Source: Mobilicoccus caccae
Lineage (GTDB): Bacteria; Actinomycetota; Actinomycetes; Actinomycetales; Dermatophilaceae
DNA: 64,000 nt
Direction: 5' to 3'
Assembly (NCBI RefSeq): GCF_030161635.1
Contig: NZ_BSUO01000001.1
Location: forward strand, 2,089,199 to 2,153,198
Each line of letters opens with the position of its first letter. Within the stretch, counting starts at the first letter, position 1. Both the position numbers and the translations under genes were made by a program. A model generated the notes under the pieces. The model was not told where the DNA came from. It saw only the letters and a program-made list of their open reading frames with translations, and made no database searches. Positions 9,901 to 17,898 of this stretch are shown piece by piece.

Positions 9901-10502
9901 GAGCCTCGCAGCGGGCGCTGGAACTCAGCCGGGAGGCGCACCGTCGTGCGCTGCTCAGCCGTGACCGGCGCCTGCTCGTCCACACGGGCAACGACCTCGC
10001 GGGGCGTCTGCTCGAACACGGTGAGCCCGGTGCCGCGGCGGCCTGCGTCGAGGAGGCGCTACGGACGGCCCGCTCGATCGGATACCGCTCGGCCGAGGCG
10101 GCGCTGCGCGGCAATCTCGGCGAGCTGCACCGTCTCTGCGGCGATCCGCACACGGCGACGACGCTCGTCACGCGCGGGCTGCGCCAGGCGCTCGACCTCG
10201 AGGACTGCCCGACGGTCGCACGCTGCATCGTCAACCTCGCCCTGTGCCGCCTCGACGCCGGCGACGCCGTCGCGCCGTCGCTGGTGAGGCGGGTGGCGCG
10301 GATCGCCGTCGACCTCGGTCAACCCGCCTGCGCACAGGAGGCGCACATCGCGGCCGAGCAGGAGGGTCCGGTGGGCCCCGCTCTCGCCGGTGTGCGTCTG
10401 CCCACTCCTGTCGACCTCGCAGACCCTCCGTCCCCGGCCACGATCCTGGCCCTGGTGGACGCGGCCGAGCGGCTCGCCGCGGACCGGACCCGCGCCGACT
10501 GA
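6915..10502 (+). CDS. double class III nucleotide cyclase / AAA-type NTPase / TPR regulator
   Basis: This 1195-residue protein has the domain order cyclase 1 (about 16-180), cyclase 2 (about 210-355), a STAND/AAA_16-like NTPase (about 395-700) and a helical TPR-like C-terminus (about 790-1180), as in mammalian soluble adenylyl cyclase. Cyclase 1 keeps both metal aspartates (Asp23 in ADLVGFT, Asp73 in FAGDAL) but lacks the catalytic Asn/Arg (Glu167, Val171). Cyclase 2 keeps Asn325 and Arg329 (GDSVNHAAR) but has His219 and Glu256 at the metal positions. They could form one composite site. Glu252 sits where adenylyl cyclases usually have Lys, so ATP versus GTP is uncertain. The P-loop reads GEPGIGTSHLL, with Thr437 for the Walker A lysine. 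The GTG start at 6915 is followed by no membrane segment. A Crp-type gene follows after 49 bases. Confidence 0.85.
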   Translation: MTTSSSGRGPDLPPDVGVVLQADLVGFTPLAAAMSRSGQRGIERLHALLDGTFAAMTCAVEARGGRVVTFAGDALTAVFTGGRLAMTRADALEASRDLLAVRDPTWPQEHGSPIFRVGLGSGRLRLDELDLDLERSDRPWMRARAPTPGDDPTSLRGLVVLTGPAVEAAGVAVRRAEVGRGLASWTPQAVMPADRSIPVPPTDPSMRAHHRVVTTVFVHVGCCAGGLRRARSVLDEAARIVARRHGDLRQIEGRGEDFVLVLGFGAPRSHADDVVHAVACAHDLLVLGHDSGLATRAGIATGETFCAELGGPGHREYVVVGDSVNHAARLAQSASAGEVRIDAATARGCRGREGLSTRALGVLPLKGRAGQVAYAVDSDVVDPGHATDGLGLLEPGTPPPRSVGRDTEIAHLRDLTALDRDGPGRVVLVTGEPGIGTSHLLRLLRPHLSGPVAVGAGSSVQARTPYLPWRSVWREPHIGGAEGATASLPDVDRELAPLLATALGIPTPDTDATRHLSPADRAGATRRLLVDLLRRACRVHRRLTILMDDADGLDELSGRLLTDVARLSTTHPLVLVVAARGPVTWLDAPGIEVARSDLGPLDRRAARHLAAELLGAGHPRIEAVATRSGGNPLFLHHLAHWTLDRDGGIREERDADTDPPDGMPEDEPLPEDVRRVVLSRLDNLGPGRQSLVHAAAVAGHTGSVTVLSACARAAGIPLSPEHVEGSEHGDATSDAGWPGALRGLIERRGDATFAFTDPLVHDVAYATISLAVRSRLHEVAARTLEQQGSAPQDEEPARVELLAHHYGRSNDLAGQRRWIGAAARIAERDYATDTALAHLRRLVAIEREDAARADLWIRQAAILALLGRRPQAQALLERALLAAAAAAGSPAVSTGPVAVSAARARRDLGALLLPTTRFEDAIVLLATAADELEAGGDLEGAALALDRLAFGHLDHGDPVTARSVARHQRDLADHLGSDALVAAALSNLALTALAAGASQRALELSREAHRRALLSRDRRLLVHTGNDLAGRLLEHGEPGAAAACVEEALRTARSIGYRSAEAALRGNLGELHRLCGDPHTATTLVTRGLRQALDLEDCPTVARCIVNLALCRLDAGDAVAPSLVRRVARIAVDLGQPACAQEAHIAAEQEGPVGPALAGVRLPTPVDLADPPSPATILALVDAAERLAADRTRAD

Positions 10503-10551
10503 CTCCCCTGGGGTCTGGTGGGATCGCTCCCCCGGGCGGACAATCCGAAGG

Positions 10552-11205
10552 GTGGACTTCCCACTGCTGTCCGCCCTCGACGACGCCGCCCGCAACCGGT
10601 TGCGCGACGTCGGCGCGCGTCGGCACTTCCGCCGCGGTGAGGTCGTCTTCCACGCCGGAGACGCGGCCAACTCCATGCACCTCGTCCTCAGCGGCCACGT
10701 GAGTGTGCAGATCACCACGCGCTCAGGTGATCTGGCGATCCTCACGGTGCTCGGACCGGGGTCGAGCTTCGGGGAGATCGCGCTGCTGCGGGAGGAGTCC
10801 GAGCGCTCGGCGACGGTCTCGGCGCTGGACCCCGTCGAGACCTTCGTGCTCGGCAAGGCCGACTTCCTGCGGCTGCGGGCCACCCTGCCGGCCATGGACC
10901 GCTACCTCGTCGACCAGCTCGCCCGCTACATCCGGCGTCAGGACGCCCGGCTCGTCGAGGCGCTCTACGTCGCCGTCGACAAGCGGGTGCTGCGGCGAGT
11001 CCTGGCGATGGCCCGGCTCTACGGCGACGGTGGGGCCGGGACCGTCATCCCGTTGACGCAGGACGTCTTCGCGAGCATGGCGGGCACCACCCGTCCGACC
11101 GCCAACCAGGTGCTGCGCGCCGCCGAGCGCGACGGGCTCGTGACGATGTCGCGAGGCCGGATCCGCATCGAGGACCCTTCGGGTCTCGCCCGTCGCGCGC
11201 GGTAG
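10552..11205 (+). CDS. Crp/Fnr family transcriptional regulator
   Basis: The 217-residue protein has a cyclic-nucleotide-binding domain (about 1-120) and a Crp-type winged helix-turn-helix (about 150-212, LTQDVFASMAGTTRPTANQVL). The phosphate-binding cassette is intact: FGEIALL at 73-79 and RSAT at 85-88, residues that contact cAMP in Crp proteins. No Fe-S cysteines are present, so it is not an Fnr-like sensor. The start is the GTG at 10552-10554, 49 bases after the cyclase stop, so the pair is probably one transcript. The inference is that the cyclase product activates this regulator. Its targets are unknown; the adjacent secreted genes are candidates. Confidence 0.9.
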   Translation: MDFPLLSALDDAARNRLRDVGARRHFRRGEVVFHAGDAANSMHLVLSGHVSVQITTRSGDLAILTVLGPGSSFGEIALLREESERSATVSALDPVETFVLGKADFLRLRATLPAMDRYLVDQLARYIRRQDARLVEALYVAVDKRVLRRVLAMARLYGDGGAGTVIPLTQDVFASMAGTTRPTANQVLRAAERDGLVTMSRGRIRIEDPSGLARRAR

Positions 11206-11399
11206 CAGGACGGTTCGCGCGGGCGACCCGGCGAGGGCGCCGGCGACATCGTCCGGCCGAGGCACATCGCTGGGGCGTTGTCTGTCAGCTCCCTGACACC
11301 GTAAGCGGATTCGTGACGATGCCGCGGCAGGGGTACACGGCCGCACTGTGAGTGCACACCCGGACGCACCGGGAGTGCACATCACGGGAGGCAACACTC

Positions 11400-12146
11400 A
11401 TGGACACCATCACCCGCCCACGTCTGGCCAAGGCAGGGGCCCTCACCTCGGTCGCCCTCACCGCGCTGCTGGCCGGAGCCACCCTCGGCCCCGCCCCCGC
11501 ACAGGCCCAGGCACTCGGCTCGGCCACGGGTTCCACACCCGCCACGAGCAGCAGCTCGGCCGCCGCGCTCCTGCGCGCCGCCCCGGCACCGCCGCCGCCG
11601 GCACCTCGTCAGCTCAGGCAGCTCCGCCTGGTCGCGGCCCCCGTCCAGATCGTCAACACCTTCAGCAACCTCGCCGTCGACGTCGTCGGGGGCAGCACCG
11701 CCGTCGGCACGGGCACGTGGCTGTGGCCGAGGACGGGCTCCACCGCCCAGCTCGTCGACCTCCTGCCCACCGGTGACGGGTACTACCGCATCCGCGTCCG
11801 CCACTCCGGCCAGTGCCTCATGCTCGACTGGCGCACCGGCGCCTACAAGGACGGGACGAGGATCGTCCAGCACCCCTACTGCAACACCGGCTACACCCCC
11901 TCGCAGTGGCGTCTGCAGCGCATCCCGACGAAATCCGTCGTCAACGGCGTCACCGTCCCCGGATCGACCTACATGCGACTCATCAACCGGAAGACGGGGA
12001 AGTGCCTCGACGCCAACAACCCCCGCGGCTACACCCCGCCTGAACGAGCTGCGATCCAGCAGTACCGCTGCCTGCCGACGGCCGGCCGCTTCGGCGGAAA
12101 CCAGTCGTGGGACATCCTGCGTCACGGCCAGAACCGCGCCGACTGA
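11400..12146 (+). CDS. secreted ricin-type beta-trefoil lectin-like protein
   Basis: The 248-residue protein begins at ATG 11400-11402 after a GGGAGG ribosome-binding sequence. Residues 1-36 form a signal peptide ending near AQAQA. A Ser/Ala/Pro-rich linker follows (about 37-85). The C-terminal 160 residues resemble the RICIN fold: a YYRIRVRHSGQCLMLD block, a QWRL turn, then YMRLINRKTGKCLDANN and NQSWDI. There is no attached hydrolase domain, so it may be a free carbohydrate-binding protein. It is the third gene of the inserted region, 194 bases after the Crp gene, and is followed by a hairpin. The sugar ligand is not predictable. Confidence 0.8.
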   Translation: MDTITRPRLAKAGALTSVALTALLAGATLGPAPAQAQALGSATGSTPATSSSSAAALLRAAPAPPPPAPRQLRQLRLVAAPVQIVNTFSNLAVDVVGGSTAVGTGTWLWPRTGSTAQLVDLLPTGDGYYRIRVRHSGQCLMLDWRTGAYKDGTRIVQHPYCNTGYTPSQWRLQRIPTKSVVNGVTVPGSTYMRLINRKTGKCLDANNPRGYTPPERAAIQQYRCLPTAGRFGGNQSWDILRHGQNRAD

Positions 12147-12216
12147 CACAAAGACCGATCTGCCGGGCACCGGGAGGCCGACACCGGGCACAAGCCATGT
12201 GCCGACCTTCCCACCC

Positions 12217-12253
12217 ACGGGGTGCGCGCCGCTCATCATGCCGCGCACCCCGT
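12217..12253 (+). terminator. hairpin downstream of lectin gene
   Basis: A perfect 11-bp stem (12217-12227 with 12243-12253) with a 15-base loop, 71 bases after the lectin stop. There is no clear T-run. Confidence 0.45.
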
Positions 12254-12270
12254 CGGCCTGCTCTGGGCAC

Positions 12271-12290
12271 CGTCGAAACTGCGCTACGTC
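12271..12290 (+). repeat. 20-bp dispersed repeat, copy 3
   Basis: Exact 20-base match to copy 2 (same strand) and copy 1 (inverted). It lies at the opposite end of the inserted gene set. Confidence 0.7.
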
Positions 12291-12585
12291 GACCACAGCG
12301 CCGGTGGGGTGTTCCGGCGTGCTGCGCCGCGTCAAGGCGCTCGAGGCCGCCGAGCTCGTCGCCGGCTACCGGGGCGAGGTCGATCCCACGATGGTCGGGG
12401 GTTCACGGTCATCGCGCGTCGACCGGCATCTGCGCGAGACCGCACGCCACATCGAGGAATCGTGGCTCGTCAGAGCCCCGGACGCGCGCGCCGCTCAGGT
12501 CCCGACGCCCGTTCGGGTGACTTCGGGCCAGGCGCGGCGTACCGTCGACAGATGGAGCCGCGCGGCTCTCAAAGGGAGATGGACC

Positions 12586-12717
12586 ATGTCCGACAAGTCA
12601 CCTCGACAGTCGATGTCGAAGAAGAGCACCAAGTCCCTCAAGGAGAAACGGCGCGACAAGAAGGACGCCGCCACGGGCGGCAGCCAGGTCGACCAGGTGG
12701 TGCACACCAAGCGCTGA
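12586..12717 (+). CDS. small Lys-rich basic protein
   Basis: This 43-residue protein (MSDKSPRQSMSKKSTKSLKE...) is dominated by Lys, Ser and Arg. The ATG at 12586-12588 follows an AGGGAG ribosome-binding sequence by about 6 bases. Similar tiny basic proteins are widespread in actinobacteria, to my knowledge without an assigned function. It could bind nucleic acid by charge alone; that is a guess. It precedes a strong bidirectional hairpin and converges on yggT. The frame is open further upstream to GTG 12319, so a longer product is possible. Confidence 0.6.
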   Translation: MSDKSPRQSMSKKSTKSLKEKRRDKKDAATGGSQVDQVVHTKR

Positions 12718-12724
12718 TGTCCCG

Positions 12725-12752
12725 CTGGGAGGCTGCGCACGCAGCCTCCCAG
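12725..12752. terminator. bidirectional hairpin between convergent genes
   Basis: A perfect 12-bp stem (12725-12736 with 12741-12752) and a 4-base loop sit between the small basic gene (plus) and yggT (minus). The position suits termination from both sides. Confidence 0.7.
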
Positions 12753-12766
12753 GACAGCGGAGAGTC

Positions 12767-13063
12767 TCAGACGGTCAGAGCCAGCCTGCTGAGGACGCTG
12801 ATCAGCAACGACAGGCCGATGAACAGCACGATGAACGCGAGGTCCAAGGCGATTCCGCCGAGCCGCAACGGCGGGATGACCTTGCGCAGCGCCTTCAGGG
12901 GCGGATCGGTGAGGGTGTAGATCCCCTCGACGATGACGAGCACGAAACCCGTGGGCCGCCAGTCGCGCGCGAACACCTGGATCCAGTCGACGACGAGACG
13001 CGCGATGAGAACGAACAGGTAGAGGTTGAGAACGGTGACGAGGATCGCGAGCAGAGGTGCCAT
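12767..13063 (-). CDS. YggT family membrane protein
   Basis: The 98-residue protein has two hydrophobic segments, one at the N-terminus (LLAILVTVLNLYLFVLIARLVVDW) and one at the C-terminus, joined by the family-typical TDPPLKALRKVIPPLRLGGI. YggT proteins are conserved next to sepF in Gram-positive dcw clusters; a role in cell-envelope or division processes is suspected but not proven. It starts 21 bases after the sepF stop. Normally divIVA follows immediately; here 7.3 kb of other DNA intervenes. Confidence 0.92.
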   Translation of the reverse strand: MAPLLAILVTVLNLYLFVLIARLVVDWIQVFARDWRPTGFVLVIVEGIYTLTDPPLKALRKVIPPLRLGGIALDLAFIVLFIGLSLLISVLSRLALTV

Positions 13064-13084
13064 GTGGTCCAGTATCGCGGTCGG

Positions 13085-13735
13085 TCAGCTCTGATTGAAA
13101 AGCCCGCGGCGTACACGGGTGCCGTCGCCGTCGCTCGAGGTCACCTCGAGGTTGGCCGGGGACAGCAGGAAAACCTTGTTCGTGACCCGCTCGATCGTGC
13201 CCTGCAGGCCGAACACGAGGCCGGCGGCGAAGTCGACGAGCCGCTTGGCGTCGGCGTCGTCGAGGTCCGACAGGTTCATGATGACCGGGGTGCCCTCACG
13301 GAAGGTCTCGCCGATCTTCTTGGCCTCGTTGTACGTCCGCGGGTGGATCGTGCAGATCCGGTGAACACCTGACACATCCACGTCCTTCACGACCTCACTC
13401 ACCGGGGTACGGCGCGGAAACGGGGTGACTTCCGCGCTGCGCCGCTCCTCCACGGGGGCGAGAGCGACGTGCGACCCGCGACGCTCACGCGCGACGGGTG
13501 CGGGGATCACGGTACCGGTGTCGTGATCCTCCTCCCGGGGCGCCCGGCGCGGCTCGTCACGGACGGCCTCGCGCCGCTCGGTGCGGGGCTCGCGCTCACC
13601 GTCGCGCGCGTCGACGTCCTCGACACGGTGACGTTCGACGACCCGGGGGGCGTCCTCGTCCTCGTAGCGCACCTCGCGGTCCTCCTCGTCGGCCAGACCG
13701 AGGTACACCCAGGCCTTACGCAGTGCTCCAGCCAT
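13085..13735 (-). CDS. sepF: cell division protein SepF
   Basis: SepF anchors FtsZ to the membrane and stabilises the ring. The 216-residue product begins MAGALRKAWVYLGLADEED, the amphipathic membrane anchor. A long charged linker (about 25-110, many E/R) leads to the SepF core: HPRTYNEAKKIGETFREGTPVIMNLSDLDD, then KRLVDFAAGLVFGLQGTIERV and KVFLLSP. The ATG at 13733-13735 is fixed by the anchor helix. It lies between yggS and yggT as expected. Actinobacteria of this type lack FtsA and depend on SepF. Confidence 0.95.
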   Translation of the reverse strand: MAGALRKAWVYLGLADEEDREVRYEDEDAPRVVERHRVEDVDARDGEREPRTERREAVRDEPRRAPREEDHDTGTVIPAPVARERRGSHVALAPVEERRSAEVTPFPRRTPVSEVVKDVDVSGVHRICTIHPRTYNEAKKIGETFREGTPVIMNLSDLDDADAKRLVDFAAGLVFGLQGTIERVTNKVFLLSPANLEVTSSDGDGTRVRRGLFNQS

Positions 13736-13836
13736 CAGTGTGCTCCCACCTGCATGCTCGTTCTCTTGTGTCGGGGACGGCCTCGGGGCCCGCGTGAGGA
13801 CGCGGGTGCGCGAAGTCGGCCGTGTTGGGGCCCACG

Positions 13837-14522
13837 CTAGCGGGCCGGTGGTCGACCGCCCAGGATTGCGGACCCGACACGCACGTGAGTCGCGCCATGG
13901 GCCAGGGCGGCCTCCAGGTCGCCGCTCATCCCGGCCGAGATCCACGTCGCGTCCGGGTGGTCGAGCAGGAGACGTCGGTGCAGGTCGGCGAGCCTGGTGA
14001 AGGCCTCGTCGGGGTCCGCGCCCAGCGGCGCGACCGCCATCACGCCCCGCAGGGTGAGCACGTCGCTGCCTGCGACACGCTCCGCCAGGGCGGGGAGCTG
14101 ATCCGGCGCCGCTCCCCCGCGGCCGTCGCTGTCGACCTCGAGGTCGACCTGCAGGAGCACCTCCAGCTCGCGACCGGCCGCACGCGCCCCCTCTCCAGGG
14201 CCCCGACGAGCTTGACCCGGTCGACCGAGTGGACGACGTCGGCGTAGGCGGCCACCGAGGCGGCCTTGTTGGTCTGCAGTTGCCCGATGAAATGGACCCG
14301 CTCCGGGCGGGATCCGAGCTCCTCGAGTTCGGCCACCTTGGCGGAGGCCTCCTGGTCGCGGTTCTCACCCATGTCGGTGACCCCGAGCTCGACCAGCGAC
14401 GCCACGTCGGAGGCGGGGAAGAACTTGGTGACGACGATGACCGTGGGGTCGGCGCCGGTCGCCGCGATGCGCTCGCGGAGGGCGGTCAGGTTCTGCGCCA
14501 GCTCGGCGCGCCGATCACTCAC
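13837..14522 (-). CDS. yggS: YggS family PLP-binding protein (apparent frameshift)
   Basis: YggS/PLPBP proteins bind pyridoxal phosphate and help balance vitamin B6 and amino acids. The N-terminal half carries the PLP lysine (Lys33 in VIVVTKFFPAS), then GENRDQEA and HFIGQLQTNK. The C-terminal half shows LLQVDLE, GVMAV and the end motif WISAGMSGDLEAALAHGATHVRVGSAILG. The halves are in different frames; one extra base in the C run 14187-14191 joins them into 228 residues. The GTG start at 14520-14522 overlaps the pgeF stop (GTGA). The break is probably a sequencing error. Confidence 0.88.
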
Positions 14523-15294
14523 CGCGACCACACCGACACGACACCGGCGGTGCGTCCCGTGCGGGCCGAACGGCGGTAGCTGTAGAACCGCGCCGACTCC
14601 CGCGTGCACCCCGGCACCCACGTGACGTCGACGTCGAGGGCGTTCAGTCGCGCGACGACGCCGGCCGCGACGTCGAGGGCGGGTGTGCCCGTCCAGGACA
14701 CCGTGGCCGACACCGGGTGGGCCGCCGCGACCTCCTCCCGCATCGCCTCCGGCACCTCATAGCACCGGCCGCAGACACTCGGCCCGACGGCGGCGGTGAG
14801 CCGCGTCGCCCCCAGATCGCGCGCGGCCGAGACGGCGGCGTCGACGACCCCGGCGACGAGTCCCGGGCGACCGGCATGCACGGCCCCGACGACTCCGGCC
14901 TCGGGATCGGCCAGGAGGATCGGGGTGCAGTCGGCGACGAGCACACCGAGCGCCAGGCCGGGAGTGGTGGTGAGGACCGCGTCGACGCGAGGCGCCTCCC
15001 CTCCCACGGGCCGGTGGCGAGGGCCACGTCGGCGCCGTGCACCTGATTCATGAAGAGAAGGTGGGAACGGGGAACACCGATGTCGGCGGCGAGAAGACGC
15101 CGATTGGCCTCGACCGCGTCGGGGTCGTCGCCCACGTGACCACCGAGGTTCAGGCCGGCGAAGTCACCCGTGGACACACCCACCGACGGGGCGGCCTCGG
15201 TGAAGCCCCGGTCCACGAACGCACGCGTGGCGTGCGCCCGGGTGTCACCACCCTCGCGGGATGGACACTCCGTCTGCGCACGCCACGCGAACAC
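14519..15294 (-). CDS. pgeF: PgeF-type peptidoglycan editing factor / polyphenol oxidase (apparent frameshift)
   Basis: This family of copper or zinc laccase-like enzymes removes wrong amino acids from peptidoglycan precursors. The N-terminal part has LNLGGHVGDDPDAVEANRRLL and MNQVHGADV (metal His). The C-terminal part has VADCTPILLAD (metal Cys) and GAVHAGRPGL (metal His). The halves lie in different frames; a single extra base near 15008-15010 gives 258 residues. The GTG start at 15292-15294 is 8 bases after the ftsZ stop, matching the usual ftsZ-pgeF-yggS order. The break is most likely artefactual. Confidence 0.85.
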
Positions 15295-15301
15295 GGACCG
15301 C

Positions 15302-16651
15302 TTACTTGAGGAAGTCGGGCACGTCGAGGTCGTCGCCCTCGTCGAAGGTCACCGTGCGGGGCGGACGACCGGGCTGCTGCTGACCGCCACCCTGCGCCGG
15401 CTGTGCCTGACGCTGGGGCGCCGGGTGCTGACGCGGCTGGGCCTGACGCTGCGGCATCGGCTCGTGACCGGGCTGCACGCCCGCCGGCTGGACCTGCTGC
15501 GGCTGGCGCTCCTGCGGCTCCGGCTGACGGGGCACCTGACCCTGGCGAGGCATGACCGGCTGGCCCAGGCCCTCGCGCGGCTGACCCTGCGGCTGCTGCG
15601 GCGGCATCTGACGACCCTGCTGCGGGGGCATCTGCTGCTGACGCTGCTGCGGCTGAGCGGCACCGCCCTGCTGCTGCTGACGGTCGTCGGTGCGCCGCTG
15701 CGGGCTGCCACCGTCGAACCCGGCGGCGATGACCGTGACGCGGACCTCGTCGCCGAGGGCGTCGTCGATGACCGCACCGAAGATGATGTTGGCCTCGGGG
15801 TGCGCGGCCTCCTGCACCAGGCGGGCGGCCTCGTTGATCTCGAACAGACCGAGGTCGCTGCCACCCTGGATCGACAGGAGCACACCGTGCGCGCCGTCGA
15901 TGCTGGCCTCGAGCAGCGGGCTGCTGATCGCGAGCTCGGCGGCCTGGACGGCACGATCCTCGCCGCGGGCCGACCCGATACCCATGAGTGCCGAACCCGC
16001 ACCCTGCATGACCGACTTGACGTCGGCGAAGTCGAGGTTGATCAGACCCGGGGTGGTGATGAGGTCGGTGATGCCCTGGACACCGGAGAGCAGCACCTGG
16101 TCGGCGCTGCGGAAGGCGTCGAGCATGGAGACCGCGCGGTCGCTGATCGACAGCAGTCGGTCGTTGGGGATGACGATGAGCGTGTCGACCTCTTCGCGCA
16201 GCGCGCCGATGCCGGACTCGGCCTGGTTGGCGCGACGGCGACCCTCGAAGGTGAACGGACGCGTGACGACGCCGATGGTGAGCGCGCCGATGGACTTGGC
16301 GATCTTGGCGACGACCGGCGCTCCACCCGTACCGGTTCCACCACCCTCACCCGCGGTGACGAAGACCATGTCGGCGCCCTTGAGCGCCTCCTCGATCTCC
16401 TCGGCGTGGTCCTCGGCCGCCTTCTTGCCCACCTCGGGGTCGGCGCCGGCGCCGAGCCCACGCGTGAGCTCACGGCCCACGTCGAGCTTGAGGTCGGCGT
16501 CGCTCATGAGCAGGGCCTGCGCGTCGGTGTTGATGGCGATGAACTCGACGCCCTTCAGGCCGACCTCGATCATCCGGTTGATGGCATTGACACCGCCCCC
16601 ACCGATGCCGACGACCTTGATAACGGCCAGGTAGTTCTGCGGTGCTGCCAC
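15302..16651 (-). CDS. ftsZ: cell division GTPase FtsZ
   Basis: FtsZ polymerises into the cytokinetic ring. The 449-residue protein starts at the GTG 16649-16651 ([20 protein letters not shown]) behind a GGAGAGG ribosome-binding site. The tubulin signature [15 protein letters not shown] is near residue 107. The conserved GTPase and polymerisation domains end about residue 320. A long Gln/Pro-rich linker follows, and then the C-terminal peptide [10 protein letters not shown] that binds SepF. It is the central gene of the minus-strand dcw cluster, with its own 287-base upstream region where promoters are expected. Confidence 0.98.
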   Translation of the reverse strand: MAAPQNYLAVIKVVGIGGGGVNAINRMIEVGLKGVEFIAINTDAQALLMSDADLKLDVGRELTRGLGAGADPEVGKKAAEDHAEEIEEALKGADMVFVTAGEGGGTGTGGAPVVAKIAKSIGALTIGVVTRPFTFEGRRRANQAESGIGALREEVDTLIVIPNDRLLSISDRAVSMLDAFRSADQVLLSGVQGITDLITTPGLINLDFADVKSVMQGAGSALMGIGSARGEDRAVQAAELAISSPLLEASIDGAHGVLLSIQGGSDLGLFEINEAARLVQEAAHPEANIIFGAVIDDALGDEVRVTVIAAGFDGGSPQRRTDDRQQQQGGAAQPQQRQQQMPPQQGRQMPPQQPQGQPREGLGQPVMPRQGQVPRQPEPQERQPQQVQPAGVQPGHEPMPQRQAQPRQHPAPQRQAQPAQGGGQQQPGRPPRTVTFDEGDDLDVPDFLK

Positions 16652-16938
16652 GACGGGGGCCTCTCCTGAAGACGATCTTTCGGTCGTGCGGATCGACACA
16701 CGAGGTGTCGGAACCACGATATGAGCTGGGACCGCAGGTTCGGCTCACGTGCCGATCTCCGGCGAGTCGCAGCGTTACTCACTACTGTCCGCGCCCATCG
16801 TAATGGACGGTCGGTGGCCCAGCCTGCCATCCCGGGGGGACTTTCCCAACCCTTGACCTCTCATTGACGTCTAGCAGTACCGATCGTCGGGGCGATGGCT
16901 CCCGCCCCGCGAGTCGGCTGCCGGGAGGGGCCCGCAGG

Positions 16939-17898
16939 TCAACCGGTTCGGGTACCGGAGCCTCCCGGGGTGCGGGACGACGTGTCGGTGGGCGTTCCCC
17001 GCCTCGTCCCACTCTCTCCGGCCCCGGTGCCCGCGGTGGAGTCCGCCTCGTCGGTGGACGCCGCGCTCGGCGTGCCGGTCCCCCCGCCGGTGCGCGGCGT
17101 CCGCGTCCCCCGCGTGCTCGGGGCACTCGGTGAGCTGCCTGGTGAGCGGGTGGCCGCCTGCCCTGCCGGTGTCGTCGGGGCCGTGTCACGGTCGGCGGAG
17201 GTGACGGGCGCCATGGGTGCGGAGACGTCGATCCGCGCGACCCCCTCCCGCTCGACGAGGTCACGGACGACGGCGGTCTTCAGGCGGCTGTCGCTCGCAT
17301 CGCCCCAGGTCACGTCCACGTCGTCGACGGTCAGGGTGATCGTGCCCGCGGCGTTCATCCGCACCTGCTCGACCGAGGTGCGCAGGTCGGGCGTGAGGCC
17401 GGCGACGACGGAGGCCAGGGCGCGCAGCATGGTCGGGTTCTTGGGGTCGGCCGTGGTCGCGCTCTGGACGCCGTCGGGCACCGAGCTCACCGTCTCGAAG
17501 GCCACGCCGTCGGCGTCGACGAGGTGGAACCCGGTGACCCCGGGACCGGTGACGGCGACGACCGGAACCCGCGGCGTCGCCTCGACGACGAGCGTCGACG
17601 GCCAGGCGCGGGAGACGGTCACCGCACTGAACAGGCGCGTCGAGAGCGCCGCGTCGCGCACCCGAGAAGTATCGACCTGAACTAGAGGCTCACCCTTGGT
17701 GACCGGCGCCGCCTGCTGCAGGGCACCCATCCGGGACGGGTCGGTCCGGTACTCCACCTGCTCCACCCGGAGGAACGGGGCGAACCATAGCAGCGCGGCC
17801 ACCGCGCCGGCGGCGACGACGATCGCGAGCGCGACCCAGGCGGTCAGCCGGGCCAGGCGACGCCGGGTCGGCCGCGTGGGCGCGGTCGAGGAACTCAC
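16939..17898 (-). CDS. ftsQ: cell division protein FtsQ
   Basis: FtsQ links FtsL/DivIC to the divisome outside the membrane. The 319-residue protein has a short basic cytoplasmic tail, one membrane helix (about 20-41, [20 protein letters not shown]), a POTRA domain (LRVEQVEY...) and the FtsQ domain with the typical LVVEATPRVPVVAV. About the last 100 residues are a Thr/Ser/Gly/Pro-rich extracellular tail. The ATG overlaps the murC stop by 4 bases, so translation is coupled. Confidence 0.93.
   Translation of the reverse strand: MSSSTAPTRPTRRRLARLTAWVALAIVVAAGAVAALLWFAPFLRVEQVEYRTDPSRMGALQQAAPVTKGEPLVQVDTSRVRDAALSTRLFSAVTVSRAWPSTLVVEATPRVPVVAVTGPGVTGFHLVDADGVAFETVSSVPDGVQSATTADPKNPTMLRALASVVAGLTPDLRTSVEQVRMNAAGTITLTVDDVDVTWGDASDSRLKTAVVRDLVEREGVARIDVSAPMAPVTSADRDTAPTTPAGQAATRSPGSSPSAPSTRGTRTPRTGGGTGTPSAASTDEADSTAGTGAGESGTRRGTPTDTSSRTPGGSGTRTG

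Larger units (their letters stand above)
12147..12585. other. right boundary of accessory insertion, no confident gene
   Basis: These 439 bases hold a terminator-like hairpin (12217-12253) and repeat copy 3 (12271-12290). From the GTG at 12319 an open frame (LRRVKALEAAELVAGYRGE...) runs in frame into the small basic protein. It has no strong ribosome-binding site and no family I recognise, and may be a gene remnant. Confidence 0.4.

Noticed and set aside
5460..12760. Prophage or integrative element
   Set aside because: No integrase, transposase, phage structural gene or tRNA-end attachment duplication is visible in or near the insertion.
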